Source of the DNA: an uncultured Erysipelotrichaceae bacterium
GTDB taxonomy: Bacteria; Bacillota_I; Bacilli_A; RF39; UBA660
Direction of reading: 5' to 3'
NCBI GenBank assembly: GCA_902768065.1
Contig: CACXJP010000080.1
Location: 1-5,030, forward strand
DNA: 5,030 nucleotides
The notes beneath the pieces are model-generated. The model searched no databases. It worked only from the letters and a program-made list of their open reading frames with translations, and had not been told where the DNA came from. The position numbers and the translations under genes are program-made. The stretch's first letter is position 1. Every line of letters begins with the position of its first letter. Shown here one piece after another: positions 1 through 5,030 of this stretch.

Positions 1-22
1 TGGGCATAGGTAGTGGTGTTTT

Positions 23-631
23 ATGAATAATAAAGAAATACTTGAAAAAATTAAGAGATTAACTAGTTCTGAGAGGCGAAATATTTCATATGATGAGCTT
101 GTTGATATTATAAATAAATTCTCACCTGATGAAATAATTGAATTAAGTAATATTATTGGATATCCAGTATTTACGAGATTGTGTATGGGTGTTTTGAATC
201 ATAAGTTTGTTTTATTACAAGATGGAGCTGCAGCAGTTATTCTAAATGATGAAGGACAAATATTACTTCAATCAAGAGTGGATAATGATAGATGGGGATT
301 ACCTGGAGGGTGTCAAGAACTTGGAGAAAGATTTGAAGACACTATTATAAGAGAGATAAAAGAAGAAACTAATCTTGATGTATTAGAAGAAGATTTAGAT
401 TTAATTGGAATTGTTTCTGGAAATACTAGGAGAAAAGATTATCCAAATGGAGACATTGTAATTAATAATACGGCTTTATTTTGTGTTAGAAATTATACAG
501 GTAATTTAAGTTGGGATGAAGAATCAAAAAATATGAGATTTTTTGATTTAGATAATTTACCTCTTAATCAACATGATCCGGATTTAATAGATGCTTATAT
601 TAAATATTTAGGAAAAAGAAAAAACAAATAA
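23..631 (+). CDS. NUDIX hydrolase with N-terminal helical extension
   Basis: Predicted 202-residue cytoplasmic hydrolase of the NUDIX superfamily, which cleaves nucleoside diphosphates linked to another group (X) using Mg2+ or Mn2+. The NUDIX box is clear at residues 96-118: G96, E102, R110-E111, E114-E115. The usual glycine near the box end is Asn117 and is followed by Leu118. The box is preceded by RWGLPGG (90-96). The catalytic fold starts around residue 66. Residues 1-60 form a charged, apparently helical extension that I cannot assign to a known domain, so the substrate cannot be predicted. The C-terminal part (FFDLDNLP, 173-180) is typical of the fold. The ATG lies behind TAGTGGTG, a moderate ribosome site. 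All three frames upstream close within 26 bases. One closes at TGA 24-26, overlapping the ATG as ATGA, so coupling to an unseen upstream gene is possible. A hairpin terminator follows directly. Confidence 0.93.
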   Translation: MNNKEILEKIKRLTSSERRNISYDELVDIINKFSPDEIIELSNIIGYPVFTRLCMGVLNHKFVLLQDGAAAVILNDEGQILLQSRVDNDRWGLPGGCQELGERFEDTIIREIKEETNLDVLEEDLDLIGIVSGNTRRKDYPNGDIVINNTALFCVRNYTGNLSWDEESKNMRFFDLDNLPLNQHDPDLIDAYIKYLGKRKNK

Positions 632-635
632 TTTT

Positions 636-665
636 AAACATATATATCAAAATATATGTTTTTTT
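636..665 (+). terminator. AT-rich hairpin terminator after the NUDIX gene
   Basis: A perfect 10-bp inverted repeat, AAACATATAT (636-645) and ATATATGTTT (652-661), has a 6-base loop and runs into seven T residues (659-665). It begins five bases after the stop codon. The stem has only one G-C pair, so it is weak, but position and T-tract fit an intrinsic terminator. Confidence 0.6.
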
Positions 666-684
666 GTGTATATTTTATTAAATG

Positions 685-738
685 CAACTGAAAGTTTACA
701 CAATTTCCAACTAAAGTTTATAGATTGCAACTAAAAAT
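685..738 (+). repeat. Three spaced CAACT repeats, probable operator
   Basis: CAACT occurs at 685, 708 and 728, with starts 23 and 20 bases apart, about two DNA turns. The first two copies share a longer core: CAACTGAAAGTTTA (685-698) and CAACTAAAGTTTA (708-720). Each of these is a small dyad, AACT-GAA-AGTT (686-696) and AACT-AA-AGTT (709-718). The third copy, CAACTAAAA (728-736), looks like a half site. The third copy sits between the proposed -35 and -10 of the following regulator gene and the second ends just upstream of the -35. A bound protein would therefore block this promoter. That the binder is the XRE regulator encoded at 774 is inference. Confidence 0.55.
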
Positions 739-749
739 GTTATTATAAT
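721..749 (+). promoter_or_regulatory. Probable promoter of the membrane regulator gene
   Basis: A consensus -10 box, TATAAT, lies at 744-749. Seventeen bases upstream is a poor -35, TAGATT (721-726, three of six matches), which suggests a weak or activator- or repressor-dependent promoter. The expected start of transcription is near 756, giving a short leader. A strong ribosome site, AGAGGTGAT (762-770), precedes the ATG at 774. Confidence 0.55.
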
Positions 750-773
750 TATAGACATGAAAGAGGTGATTAG

Positions 774-2354
774 ATGAAGTTTGGTGATAAGTTAGTTGAA
801 CTTCGAAAGAAAAATGGTTACTCTCAAGAAGAGTTAGCTGAAAAACTAGGTGTATCTAGACAGAGTGTTTCAAAATGGGAAAGTAATAATACATATCCAG
901 AAACAGATAAGATAATTCAAATAGCAAATTTGTTTGAATGTTCAATGGATGATCTTATTAATGATAAGATTACAGATGTTGATGGTGCTTTAAGGAAGAA
1001 TAAAAATATCTATAACGTTTGGGATTCTTTATTAGAGTTTATAACAAAAACTATTAACATGTTTTCTAAAATGACTTTTTTGCAAGGTATTAAATGTATC
1101 ATTGAAATGGTTATAGTTGGATTATTACTTACATTATTAGGAACTATTATATGTGGTACGGCTAGTAGTGTTATTGCAAATATATTTAAATTTTTAAATA
1201 ATTCACATGTTTTATTAATTAGAGAAATATTAAATAGTATATTCCATTTAGTATGGTTTATCTTAACAATTATTGTTATTATTTATACATTTAAAATCAG
1301 ATATTTAAATGAGTATGAAAAAGAGACTGTTATAATTAATAATAAGAAAAATCCAGATAATAAGAATGAATCTGTTGATAATAAAATAATTAGAAATGAA
1401 AATGAAAAACCTTTTGCATTTTTAGGTGTCCTTTCAAAGATTGTAATTATTTTTATAAAAATATTATTAATATTTAATTTACTTTGGTTTTTATTTCCTA
1501 CTATAGGTTTTATTGTTGCAGATGTTATTTTTATTTTTCATATTCCAACAAATATAATATTTTTATGGTTGTTATTTATGTCTTTATCTTCTTCTGTTAT
1601 TGCAATACAATTAATTATTTTAATAATATGTTTTACATTTAATAAAAAGTTTAATTTTAAATATAATCTTATTGTTTTTGTTGCATCAATTGTATTATTT
1701 GGTCTTGGATTGGGATTATCTATTATTTCTTTTAAGAATATAGAATTTATTGATGATAATAGTATATTTAATCTAGAGAAAAAAGAGATTAATTTAGAAT
1801 ATAAAGATAATTTAGTAGTTGAATCTGCAGGAGTTGGAGTAACACGTAAATATAAATATATTATAGATAATGATATTAAAGATAATAGTATTATTGTTAG
1901 TAGAGAAGTTGATTCAAAATATTTTGATTTTTATAAATATGATTCAACAATGGATAAAATGCCAGTTATCAAAATTACTCAAGAGTCAAATGGTGACTTC
2001 AAATTGTTCTATAATTTATTTATTGAGAATCTTAAAGATAATAAAATCTATACTTTTGATGAATATGGAAATGATCCTTTAATAATTAGAGCTAATGAAG
2101 ATACAATTAATAAGCTGATTAATAATTTAAAAATACTATATTTAATTGAAGAAAAGTCTGATGGTAATGAGATTGATATTACTGTTCATCAGGATAGAGT
2201 ATTCTTTAAGAATGGATTAAATGGAGAGTATGATGGGGTAAATGATTCAATAAAATATGATGTAGAGGATTATTCTTGTAAGAAGGAAATTGAATCTACT
2301 GAGTATGGTGAAAGAACAATTTATTCTTGTGATTATAATAATAAAGATAATTAA
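774..2354 (+). CDS. Membrane-anchored XRE-family regulator with C-terminal sensor-like domain
   Basis: Predicted 526-residue one-component regulator. Residues 4-63 are an XRE/HTH_3 DNA-binding domain, with SQEELAEKLGVSRQSVSKWE at 17-36 as the core and SRQSVSKWE (28-36) as recognition helix. Hydrophobic segments follow at about 106-134, 155-173, 216-240, 244-257 (short, perhaps re-entrant), 260-288 and 298-320. The charged loops at 174-213 and 289-297 are Lys-rich and so probably cytoplasmic, which places the C-terminus outside. Residues 321-526 are soluble, acidic, probably beta-rich and not recognised; Cys502 and Cys519 could form a disulfide if exported. Most simple XRE repressors are 60-120 residues, so this is unusually large. 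It has its own promoter, operator-like repeats and terminator, suggesting autoregulation. Signal and target genes are unknown. The start is fixed by AGAGGTGAT seven bases upstream. Confidence 0.85.
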   Translation: MKFGDKLVELRKKNGYSQEELAEKLGVSRQSVSKWESNNTYPETDKIIQIANLFECSMDDLINDKITDVDGALRKNKNIYNVWDSLLEFITKTINMFSKMTFLQGIKCIIEMVIVGLLLTLLGTIICGTASSVIANIFKFLNNSHVLLIREILNSIFHLVWFILTIIVIIYTFKIRYLNEYEKETVIINNKKNPDNKNESVDNKIIRNENEKPFAFLGVLSKIVIIFIKILLIFNLLWFLFPTIGFIVADVIFIFHIPTNIIFLWLLFMSLSSSVIAIQLIILIICFTFNKKFNFKYNLIVFVASIVLFGLGLGLSIISFKNIEFIDDNSIFNLEKKEINLEYKDNLVVESAGVGVTRKYKYIIDNDIKDNSIIVSREVDSKYFDFYKYDSTMDKMPVIKITQESNGDFKLFYNLFIENLKDNKIYTFDEYGNDPLIIRANEDTINKLINNLKILYLIEEKSDGNEIDITVHQDRVFFKNGLNGEYDGVNDSIKYDVEDYSCKKEIESTEYGERTIYSCDYNNKDN

Positions 2355-2378
2355 GAACTATTTAAAATAGTTCTTTTT
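2353..2378 (+). terminator. Hairpin terminator overlapping the regulator's stop codon
   Basis: AAGAACTAT (2353-2361) pairs perfectly with ATAGTTCTT (2367-2375) around the loop TTAAA. A run of five T (2374-2378) closes it. The left arm includes two bases of the TAA stop codon. This is a well-formed intrinsic terminator. Confidence 0.75.
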
Positions 2379-2390
2379 ATGTGATATAAT
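2362..2390 (+). promoter_or_regulatory. Promoter of the HAD-S51 operon, nested in the terminator
   Basis: TTAAAA (2362-2367, four of six matches to the -35 consensus) lies in the terminator loop. It is followed 17 bases later by a perfect TATAAT (2385-2390). TGA just before the -10 gives an extended -10 (TGn). Transcription should start near 2397, only about 14 bases before the ATG at 2411. Confidence 0.65.
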
Positions 2391-2400
2391 CTATTGTGTT

Positions 2401-2405
2401 GGAGG
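2401..2405 (+). promoter_or_regulatory. Ribosome binding site that sets the HAD gene start
   Basis: GGAGG lies five bases before ATG 2411. An in-frame GTG at 2396 could extend the protein by five residues. However, it lies upstream of this site and coincides with the predicted transcription start, so ATG 2411 is preferred. Confidence 0.8.
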
Positions 2406-2410
2406 TATAT

Positions 2411-3001
2411 ATGAAGATAGGGATTGATATTGATGATACAACTTTTTTAACTGTGAAATCTATGCTTAAGTATGCTGATTTATATCAGGAAGAATTATCT
2501 GGAAAACCATTAAATAGAGATAGTTTTGGAATGATTACAAATAGGTATTATTTAAATGTACTTTATGGATGGGATAATGATACTAAATTTAGATTTTTTG
2601 ATAAGTATTACAAGAATGTTTTAGAAGAGTGTACAATGTTAGATGATGCTAATACTGTAATAAATAAATTAAAAGATGAGGGAAACTCTATACATTTTAT
2701 TACTGCTAGACTCATGAATATTGATGGTTGTGATACTGAAGATATTACAAAGAATAGTTTAAAGAAATTTAATATTATATATGATACTTTAGACTTGCAT
2801 GTAAGAGATAAACTTTCTTTTATGAAGGATAATAATATTGATATTCTTATAGAAGATAGTTATGAGACTTGTAGAGAATTAAAGGATAATGGAATTAAAG
2901 CTATTTTAATGACAACAAAAATGAATGAAAATATCGATGCAGGTAACATAACTAGAGTTAATAATTGGAATGAAATATATGAGTTAATTAAAAATATGTA
3001 G
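2411..3001 (+). CDS. HAD-superfamily nucleotidase-like protein (NT5C/YqfW type)
   Basis: Predicted 196-residue cytoplasmic HAD-fold phosphatase. Motif I is at the very start, IDIDDT (5-10), with Asp6 as nucleophile and Asp8 as general acid. Motif II is Thr98 in FITAR (96-100). The motif III lysine is probably Lys134 in VRDK. Motif IV is IEDS (147-150), with Glu148 and Asp149 as metal ligands. The helical cap lies between about 15 and 80, as in C1-type HAD enzymes. Length and motif pattern, especially FITAR, resemble the bacterial 5'(3')-deoxyribonucleotidase/YqfW-like group, which removes phosphate from nucleotides. The exact substrate is inference. It is the first gene of a two-gene operon: its TAG stop overlaps the ribosome site GAGGTG of the next gene, favouring coupled translation. 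Confidence 0.85.
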   Translation: MKIGIDIDDTTFLTVKSMLKYADLYQEELSGKPLNRDSFGMITNRYYLNVLYGWDNDTKFRFFDKYYKNVLEECTMLDDANTVINKLKDEGNSIHFITARLMNIDGCDTEDITKNSLKKFNIIYDTLDLHVRDKLSFMKDNNIDILIEDSYETCRELKDNGIKAILMTTKMNENIDAGNITRVNNWNEIYELIKNM

Positions 3002-3011
3002 AGGTGTTTTT

Positions 3012-3590
3012 ATGAAAAATATTGTTTTAACTTCTTGTGGAATAATTGATGAAGAATTTAAAAATGAATTTTATAATATAGTTAATAGAGAGGAACTATC
3101 TAATAAAAAAGTTTTATATATTACAACAGCATCTGATGGAGATTTAGATGATGATAAATCATGGATTGAAGATGAGTATAAGAATATTCTTAATCTAGGT
3201 ATAAATGAAGATAACATTACTGAATATAAAATTGGAGTAGGTGATATTGATCTTAATAGTTTTGATATTATTTATATGATGGGTGGTAATACTTTTTATT
3301 TATTAGATATGATTAGAAAATATAAGTTTGATACTTTGATAAAAGAATTTATTAATTCTAATAAAATATATATAGGCTCTAGTGCAGGTAGTGAGATATT
3401 AGGTAATTCAATTGAAACTGCTTTGCCATATGATGAGAATATTGTTAATATGAGTGACTTTACTGGTTTAAAAATTGTTGATGGACTGATAGTTCCTCAT
3501 TGTAATAGAAAGAAAGAATTTATAAAAAAGATTAGTTCTGAAAAAGATAATATTATTCAGTTGTTTGATGGTAGTGGTTTAATTGTTTAA
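3012..3590 (+). CDS. S51-family peptidase (dipeptidase E-like)
   Basis: Predicted 192-residue cytoplasmic serine peptidase of family S51, with a class I glutamine amidotransferase-like fold. Characterised PepE enzymes split dipeptides with N-terminal Asp. Visible marks are GGNTF (91-95) and the nucleophile elbow GSSAGS (122-127), with Ser124 as the likely catalytic serine. PHCN (162-165) supplies His163. Asp141 stands 22 residues before His163, the spacing between Asp135 and His157 in Salmonella PepE, so it may be the third member of the triad (inference). The Asp-X specificity cannot be confirmed. The protein ends at DGSGLIV, where many relatives continue for roughly 15-20 more residues, so the C-terminus may be shortened. 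Ribosome site GAGGTG (3001-3006) overlaps the upstream stop, and both genes share the promoter at 2362-2390. No convincing terminator follows. Confidence 0.88.
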   Translation: MKNIVLTSCGIIDEEFKNEFYNIVNREELSNKKVLYITTASDGDLDDDKSWIEDEYKNILNLGINEDNITEYKIGVGDIDLNSFDIIYMMGGNTFYLLDMIRKYKFDTLIKEFINSNKIYIGSSAGSEILGNSIETALPYDENIVNMSDFTGLKIVDGLIVPHCNRKKEFIKKISSEKDNIIQLFDGSGLIV

Positions 3591-3623
3591 CACTTTTTTA
3601 CACTTAATTATAAAGCCTTAATA

Positions 3624-3652
3624 TTGTTTTTTAGTATTAAAAAATATATAAT
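3624..3652 (+). promoter_or_regulatory. Probable promoter of the WXG-M23 gene
   Basis: TTGTTT (3624-3629) and TATAAT (3647-3652) are separated by 17 bases. A second TATAAT at 3666-3671 has only AATATA at the matching -35 position, so it is the weaker choice. The ribosome site GTGGTGAT (3678-3685) precedes the ATG at 3689. The rest of the gap from 3591 holds nothing else I can support. Confidence 0.5.
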
Positions 3653-3688
3653 TATGTTATGAGTATATAATAGGAATGTGGTGATGAT

Positions 3689-4591
3689 ATGGTAAGCAGT
3701 GGTACTGTAAAGAGTGATGCATCTAATTTACAACAATATCTAAGTAGTTATAGTTCAGAAATGAGTGGACTAAATGGTTCATGGACTGGCCCTTCATATG
3801 ATAGTATTTCCTCACAGGCAGAGGCTTTTGTGAGTGAATATAGTGCAATTGTTACACAGTTAAATAATTTTGCAAGTGCGATTAGTGAGTATGAGGAATA
3901 TATTAAACTTAAAGCAACAATAGCTCAAACAGAGGCCGATCAAGCAAATGCATCTGCTGATGCAAAAGCCTCATATGACTCACCACTTACTCAGATGAGA
4001 ACTGATTTAGAGACAAGAAAAAAGAATATTAATACTTATTTAACTACAGCTTCTTCTCCAAGTTTGACTGCTACTCCAGTAAGCGAGACTGTATCTTCTG
4101 ATAGTAATAGTTCAAGTGTTTCAAGTTCTTTGTCAGATGTTCCAGAAGGATTAATTAAATCTGAAAAATCGGGATATATATTCCCACTTGCAGAGGGTGT
4201 TGATGCCCCAGTTACTTCTTCGCTTGGTCCACGTGATCAACCGACTGCGGGAGCTTCAACAAATCATAAAGGAACGGATATTGGTATACCTGAAGGTACT
4301 GAACTTCATGCTATGGCTAATGGTGTTGTTACTAATGCAGGTAGAGATGATGCTGGTGGATTTGGAAACTGGGTTAGAATAGAACAGGATGATGGAAATG
4401 TTGCTATATATGGGCATGTTTCTGATTCTTCATTCTATAATGTTGGTGATAGAGTTAATGCTGGTGATGTTGTAGCATTATCAGGAAATGAGGGTATTTC
4501 AACAGGACCACATTTACATTTACAAATTGAGGATCCAGATGGTAATGTTTTGAACTCCGAGAATATTTTTTCGGATTGTTGGCCATCATAG
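3689..4591 (+). CDS. WXG100-like domain fused to M23 (LytM-type) peptidoglycan endopeptidase
   Basis: Predicted 300-residue protein in three parts. Residues 5-75 resemble a WXG100/ESX helical hairpin: two amphipathic helices around the turn motif W32-T33-G34. Helical sequence continues to about 118 (about 80-118 likely coiled). Residues 121-150 are a Ser/Thr-rich linker. Residues 163-293 are an M23 metallopeptidase domain with all expected residues: H193xxxD197 in NHKGTDIG, His243 in YGHV, and H275-L-H277 in GPHLH. By analogy with LytM, His193, Asp197 and His277 bind zinc, and His243 and His275 assist catalysis. Such enzymes cut peptide cross-links in the cell wall. There is no signal peptide or membrane segment, so type VII (Esx/Yuk-like) export is the likely route (inference). 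No YxxxD/E export motif is evident. The gene has its own promoter and terminator, and looks less AT-rich than its neighbours. Confidence 0.88.
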   Translation: MVSSGTVKSDASNLQQYLSSYSSEMSGLNGSWTGPSYDSISSQAEAFVSEYSAIVTQLNNFASAISEYEEYIKLKATIAQTEADQANASADAKASYDSPLTQMRTDLETRKKNINTYLTTASSPSLTATPVSETVSSDSNSSSVSSSLSDVPEGLIKSEKSGYIFPLAEGVDAPVTSSLGPRDQPTAGASTNHKGTDIGIPEGTELHAMANGVVTNAGRDDAGGFGNWVRIEQDDGNVAIYGHVSDSSFYNVGDRVNAGDVVALSGNEGISTGPHLHLQIEDPDGNVLNSENIFSDCWPS

Positions 4592-4615
4592 TCAATTAAT
4601 TAAAAAATTGTAAAT

Positions 4616-4649
4616 GTAGAAATTCTGTTTGGGAATTTCTACTTTTATT
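4616..4649 (+). terminator. Strong hairpin terminator after the WXG-M23 gene
   Basis: GTAGAAATTC (4616-4625) pairs perfectly over 10 bp with GAATTTCTAC (4633-4642) around a 7-base loop, followed by TTTTATT. It separates the M23 gene from the next gene. Confidence 0.85.
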
Positions 4650-4672
4650 CTTATTACTGAATAGATTTTATA

Positions 4673-4677
4673 GGGAG
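4673..4677 (+). promoter_or_regulatory. Ribosome binding site supporting a TTG start
   Basis: GGGAG lies eight bases before TTG 4686, an ideal distance. The first in-frame ATG (4701) is 23 bases away, too far. The ATG at 4678 is in another frame and hits a stop after two codons. Confidence 0.7.
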
Positions 4678-4685
4678 ATGATTTT

Positions 4686-5030
4686 TTGAATAAGATAAAA
4701 ATGCCTAAGTATACATTAGGGGAAGAAATAACTAATTCTATTACACATGGTTTAGGTGTAATATTTGGAATCGTAATTTTAGTTTTAACAATTGTAATGT
4801 CTGCGCATAATCATAATGTTGCGGGGGTTGTTTCATCATGTATATATGGTGTTTCAATGATAATTATGTTTTTAATGAGTTGTTTATACCATGCATTGAG
4901 TCCTAGGATTGGTTCAAAAAAAGTTTTTAGGGTAATAGATCATTGTGATATTTATGTATTTATTGCTGGAAGTTATACTCCGTTTTGTATAAGTTTGATA
5001 GGTGGTGCAACCGGTTGGACATTATTTGGA
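4686..5030 (+). CDS. trhA: Hemolysin III / PAQR-family membrane protein (TrhA), 3' end beyond window
   Basis: The first 115 codons of an integral membrane protein stay open to the window edge; full-length relatives are about 210-220 residues. Family marks are present in order: EEITNSITHGLG (13-24, His21), SCLYHALSP (65-73, His69), and DHCDIYVFIAGSYTP (85-99) with Asp85-His86. In the PAQR/hemolysin III family these conserved Ser, His and Asp residues are proposed to form a metal-dependent site, and bacterial TrhA proteins have been linked to membrane homeostasis. The old name hemolysin III does not show that this one lyses cells. Membrane segments lie at about 22-39, 46-67 and 87-104, with more expected downstream. 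Translation appears to begin at TTG behind GGGAG. The upstream terminator implies its own promoter between 4643 and 4672, but no clear -35/-10 pair is visible there. Confidence 0.93.
   Translation, partial: MNKIKMPKYTLGEEITNSITHGLGVIFGIVILVLTIVMSAHNHNVAGVVSSCIYGVSMIIMFLMSCLYHALSPRIGSKKVFRVIDHCDIYVFIAGSYTPFCISLIGGATGWTLFG

Noticed and set aside
1..26. 3' tail of an upstream gene
   Set aside because: All three frames have stops within 26 bases (7-9, 11-13, 24-26), so the true frame cannot be chosen from so little sequence.
632..773. Riboswitch, small RNA or CRISPR-like array in the regulator's upstream gap
   Set aside because: Apart from the terminator, the three short CAACT repeats and the promoter there is no long conserved structure. 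The repeats are too short and imperfect, with spacers too small, for a CRISPR array.
1870..2082. 70-codon open frame inside the regulator gene
   Set aside because: It is out of frame within a well-supported gene, has no ribosome site, and its Ile/Leu-rich translation is what AT-rich DNA gives by chance.
2396..2410. Five-residue upstream extension of the HAD protein from GTG 2396
   Set aside because: The GTG precedes the GGAGG ribosome site and falls at the predicted transcription start. Motif I at the extreme N-terminus is normal for HAD proteins, so ATG 2411 is the better start.
3618..3640. Possible hairpin TTAATAT/GTATTAA after the S51 gene
   Set aside because: The stem is seven bases with a G-T pair, and it is followed by A residues rather than T on the + strand. 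There is no minus-strand gene for it to terminate, and it overlaps the proposed promoter.
4188..4382. 64-codon open frame inside the M23 domain region
   Set aside because: It is a frame shadow over the conserved zinc-binding region and has no domain character of its own.

Overview
The window comes from a low-GC Gram-positive (Firmicutes-type) bacterium. The DNA is very AT-rich. Genes start behind strong GAGG/GGTGAT-type ribosome binding sites, intergenic gaps are short and hold small hairpin terminators, and all visible genes are on the + strand. Tryptophan is always TGG and stops are TAA or TAG, so nothing suggests a mycoplasma-type code. A WXG100-like secreted protein also fits Firmicutes. 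I cannot name a genus; an uncultured gut Bacilli or Clostridia lineage is a reasonable guess, but only a guess.

Layout, left to right. (1) 23-631: a NUDIX hydrolase with an extra helical N-terminus, closed by an AT-rich hairpin terminator. (2) 685-749: a short promoter region with three spaced CAACT-type repeats, probably the operator of the next gene. (3) 774-2354: a large membrane-anchored XRE-type regulator with a cytoplasmic helix-turn-helix, several membrane segments and a C-terminal domain of about 200 residues, probably outside the cell. (4) 2353-2390: a terminator hairpin with the next promoter folded into it. (5) 2411-3590: a two-gene operon of a HAD-fold nucleotidase-like protein and an S51 (dipeptidase E-like) peptidase, 10 bases apart. 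(6) 3689-4591: a single gene with its own promoter and terminator, encoding a WXG100-like N-terminal helical domain joined by a Ser-rich linker to a complete M23 (LytM-type) peptidoglycan endopeptidase domain. (7) 4686 to the window end: the first 115 codons of a hemolysin III/PAQR-family membrane protein (TrhA), starting at TTG.

The genes look like small, separate transcription units rather than one pathway. NUDIX, HAD and S51 proteins are typical small clean-up or salvage hydrolases. The membrane regulator, the M23 protein and the TrhA-like protein all concern the cell envelope. The most interesting item is the WXG-M23 protein. It has no signal peptide, so if it reaches the wall it probably does so through a type VII (Esx/Yuk-like) route, although no secretion machinery gene lies in this window. 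The second is the membrane regulator with its repeat-bearing promoter, which looks like a one-component envelope sensor that controls its own gene.
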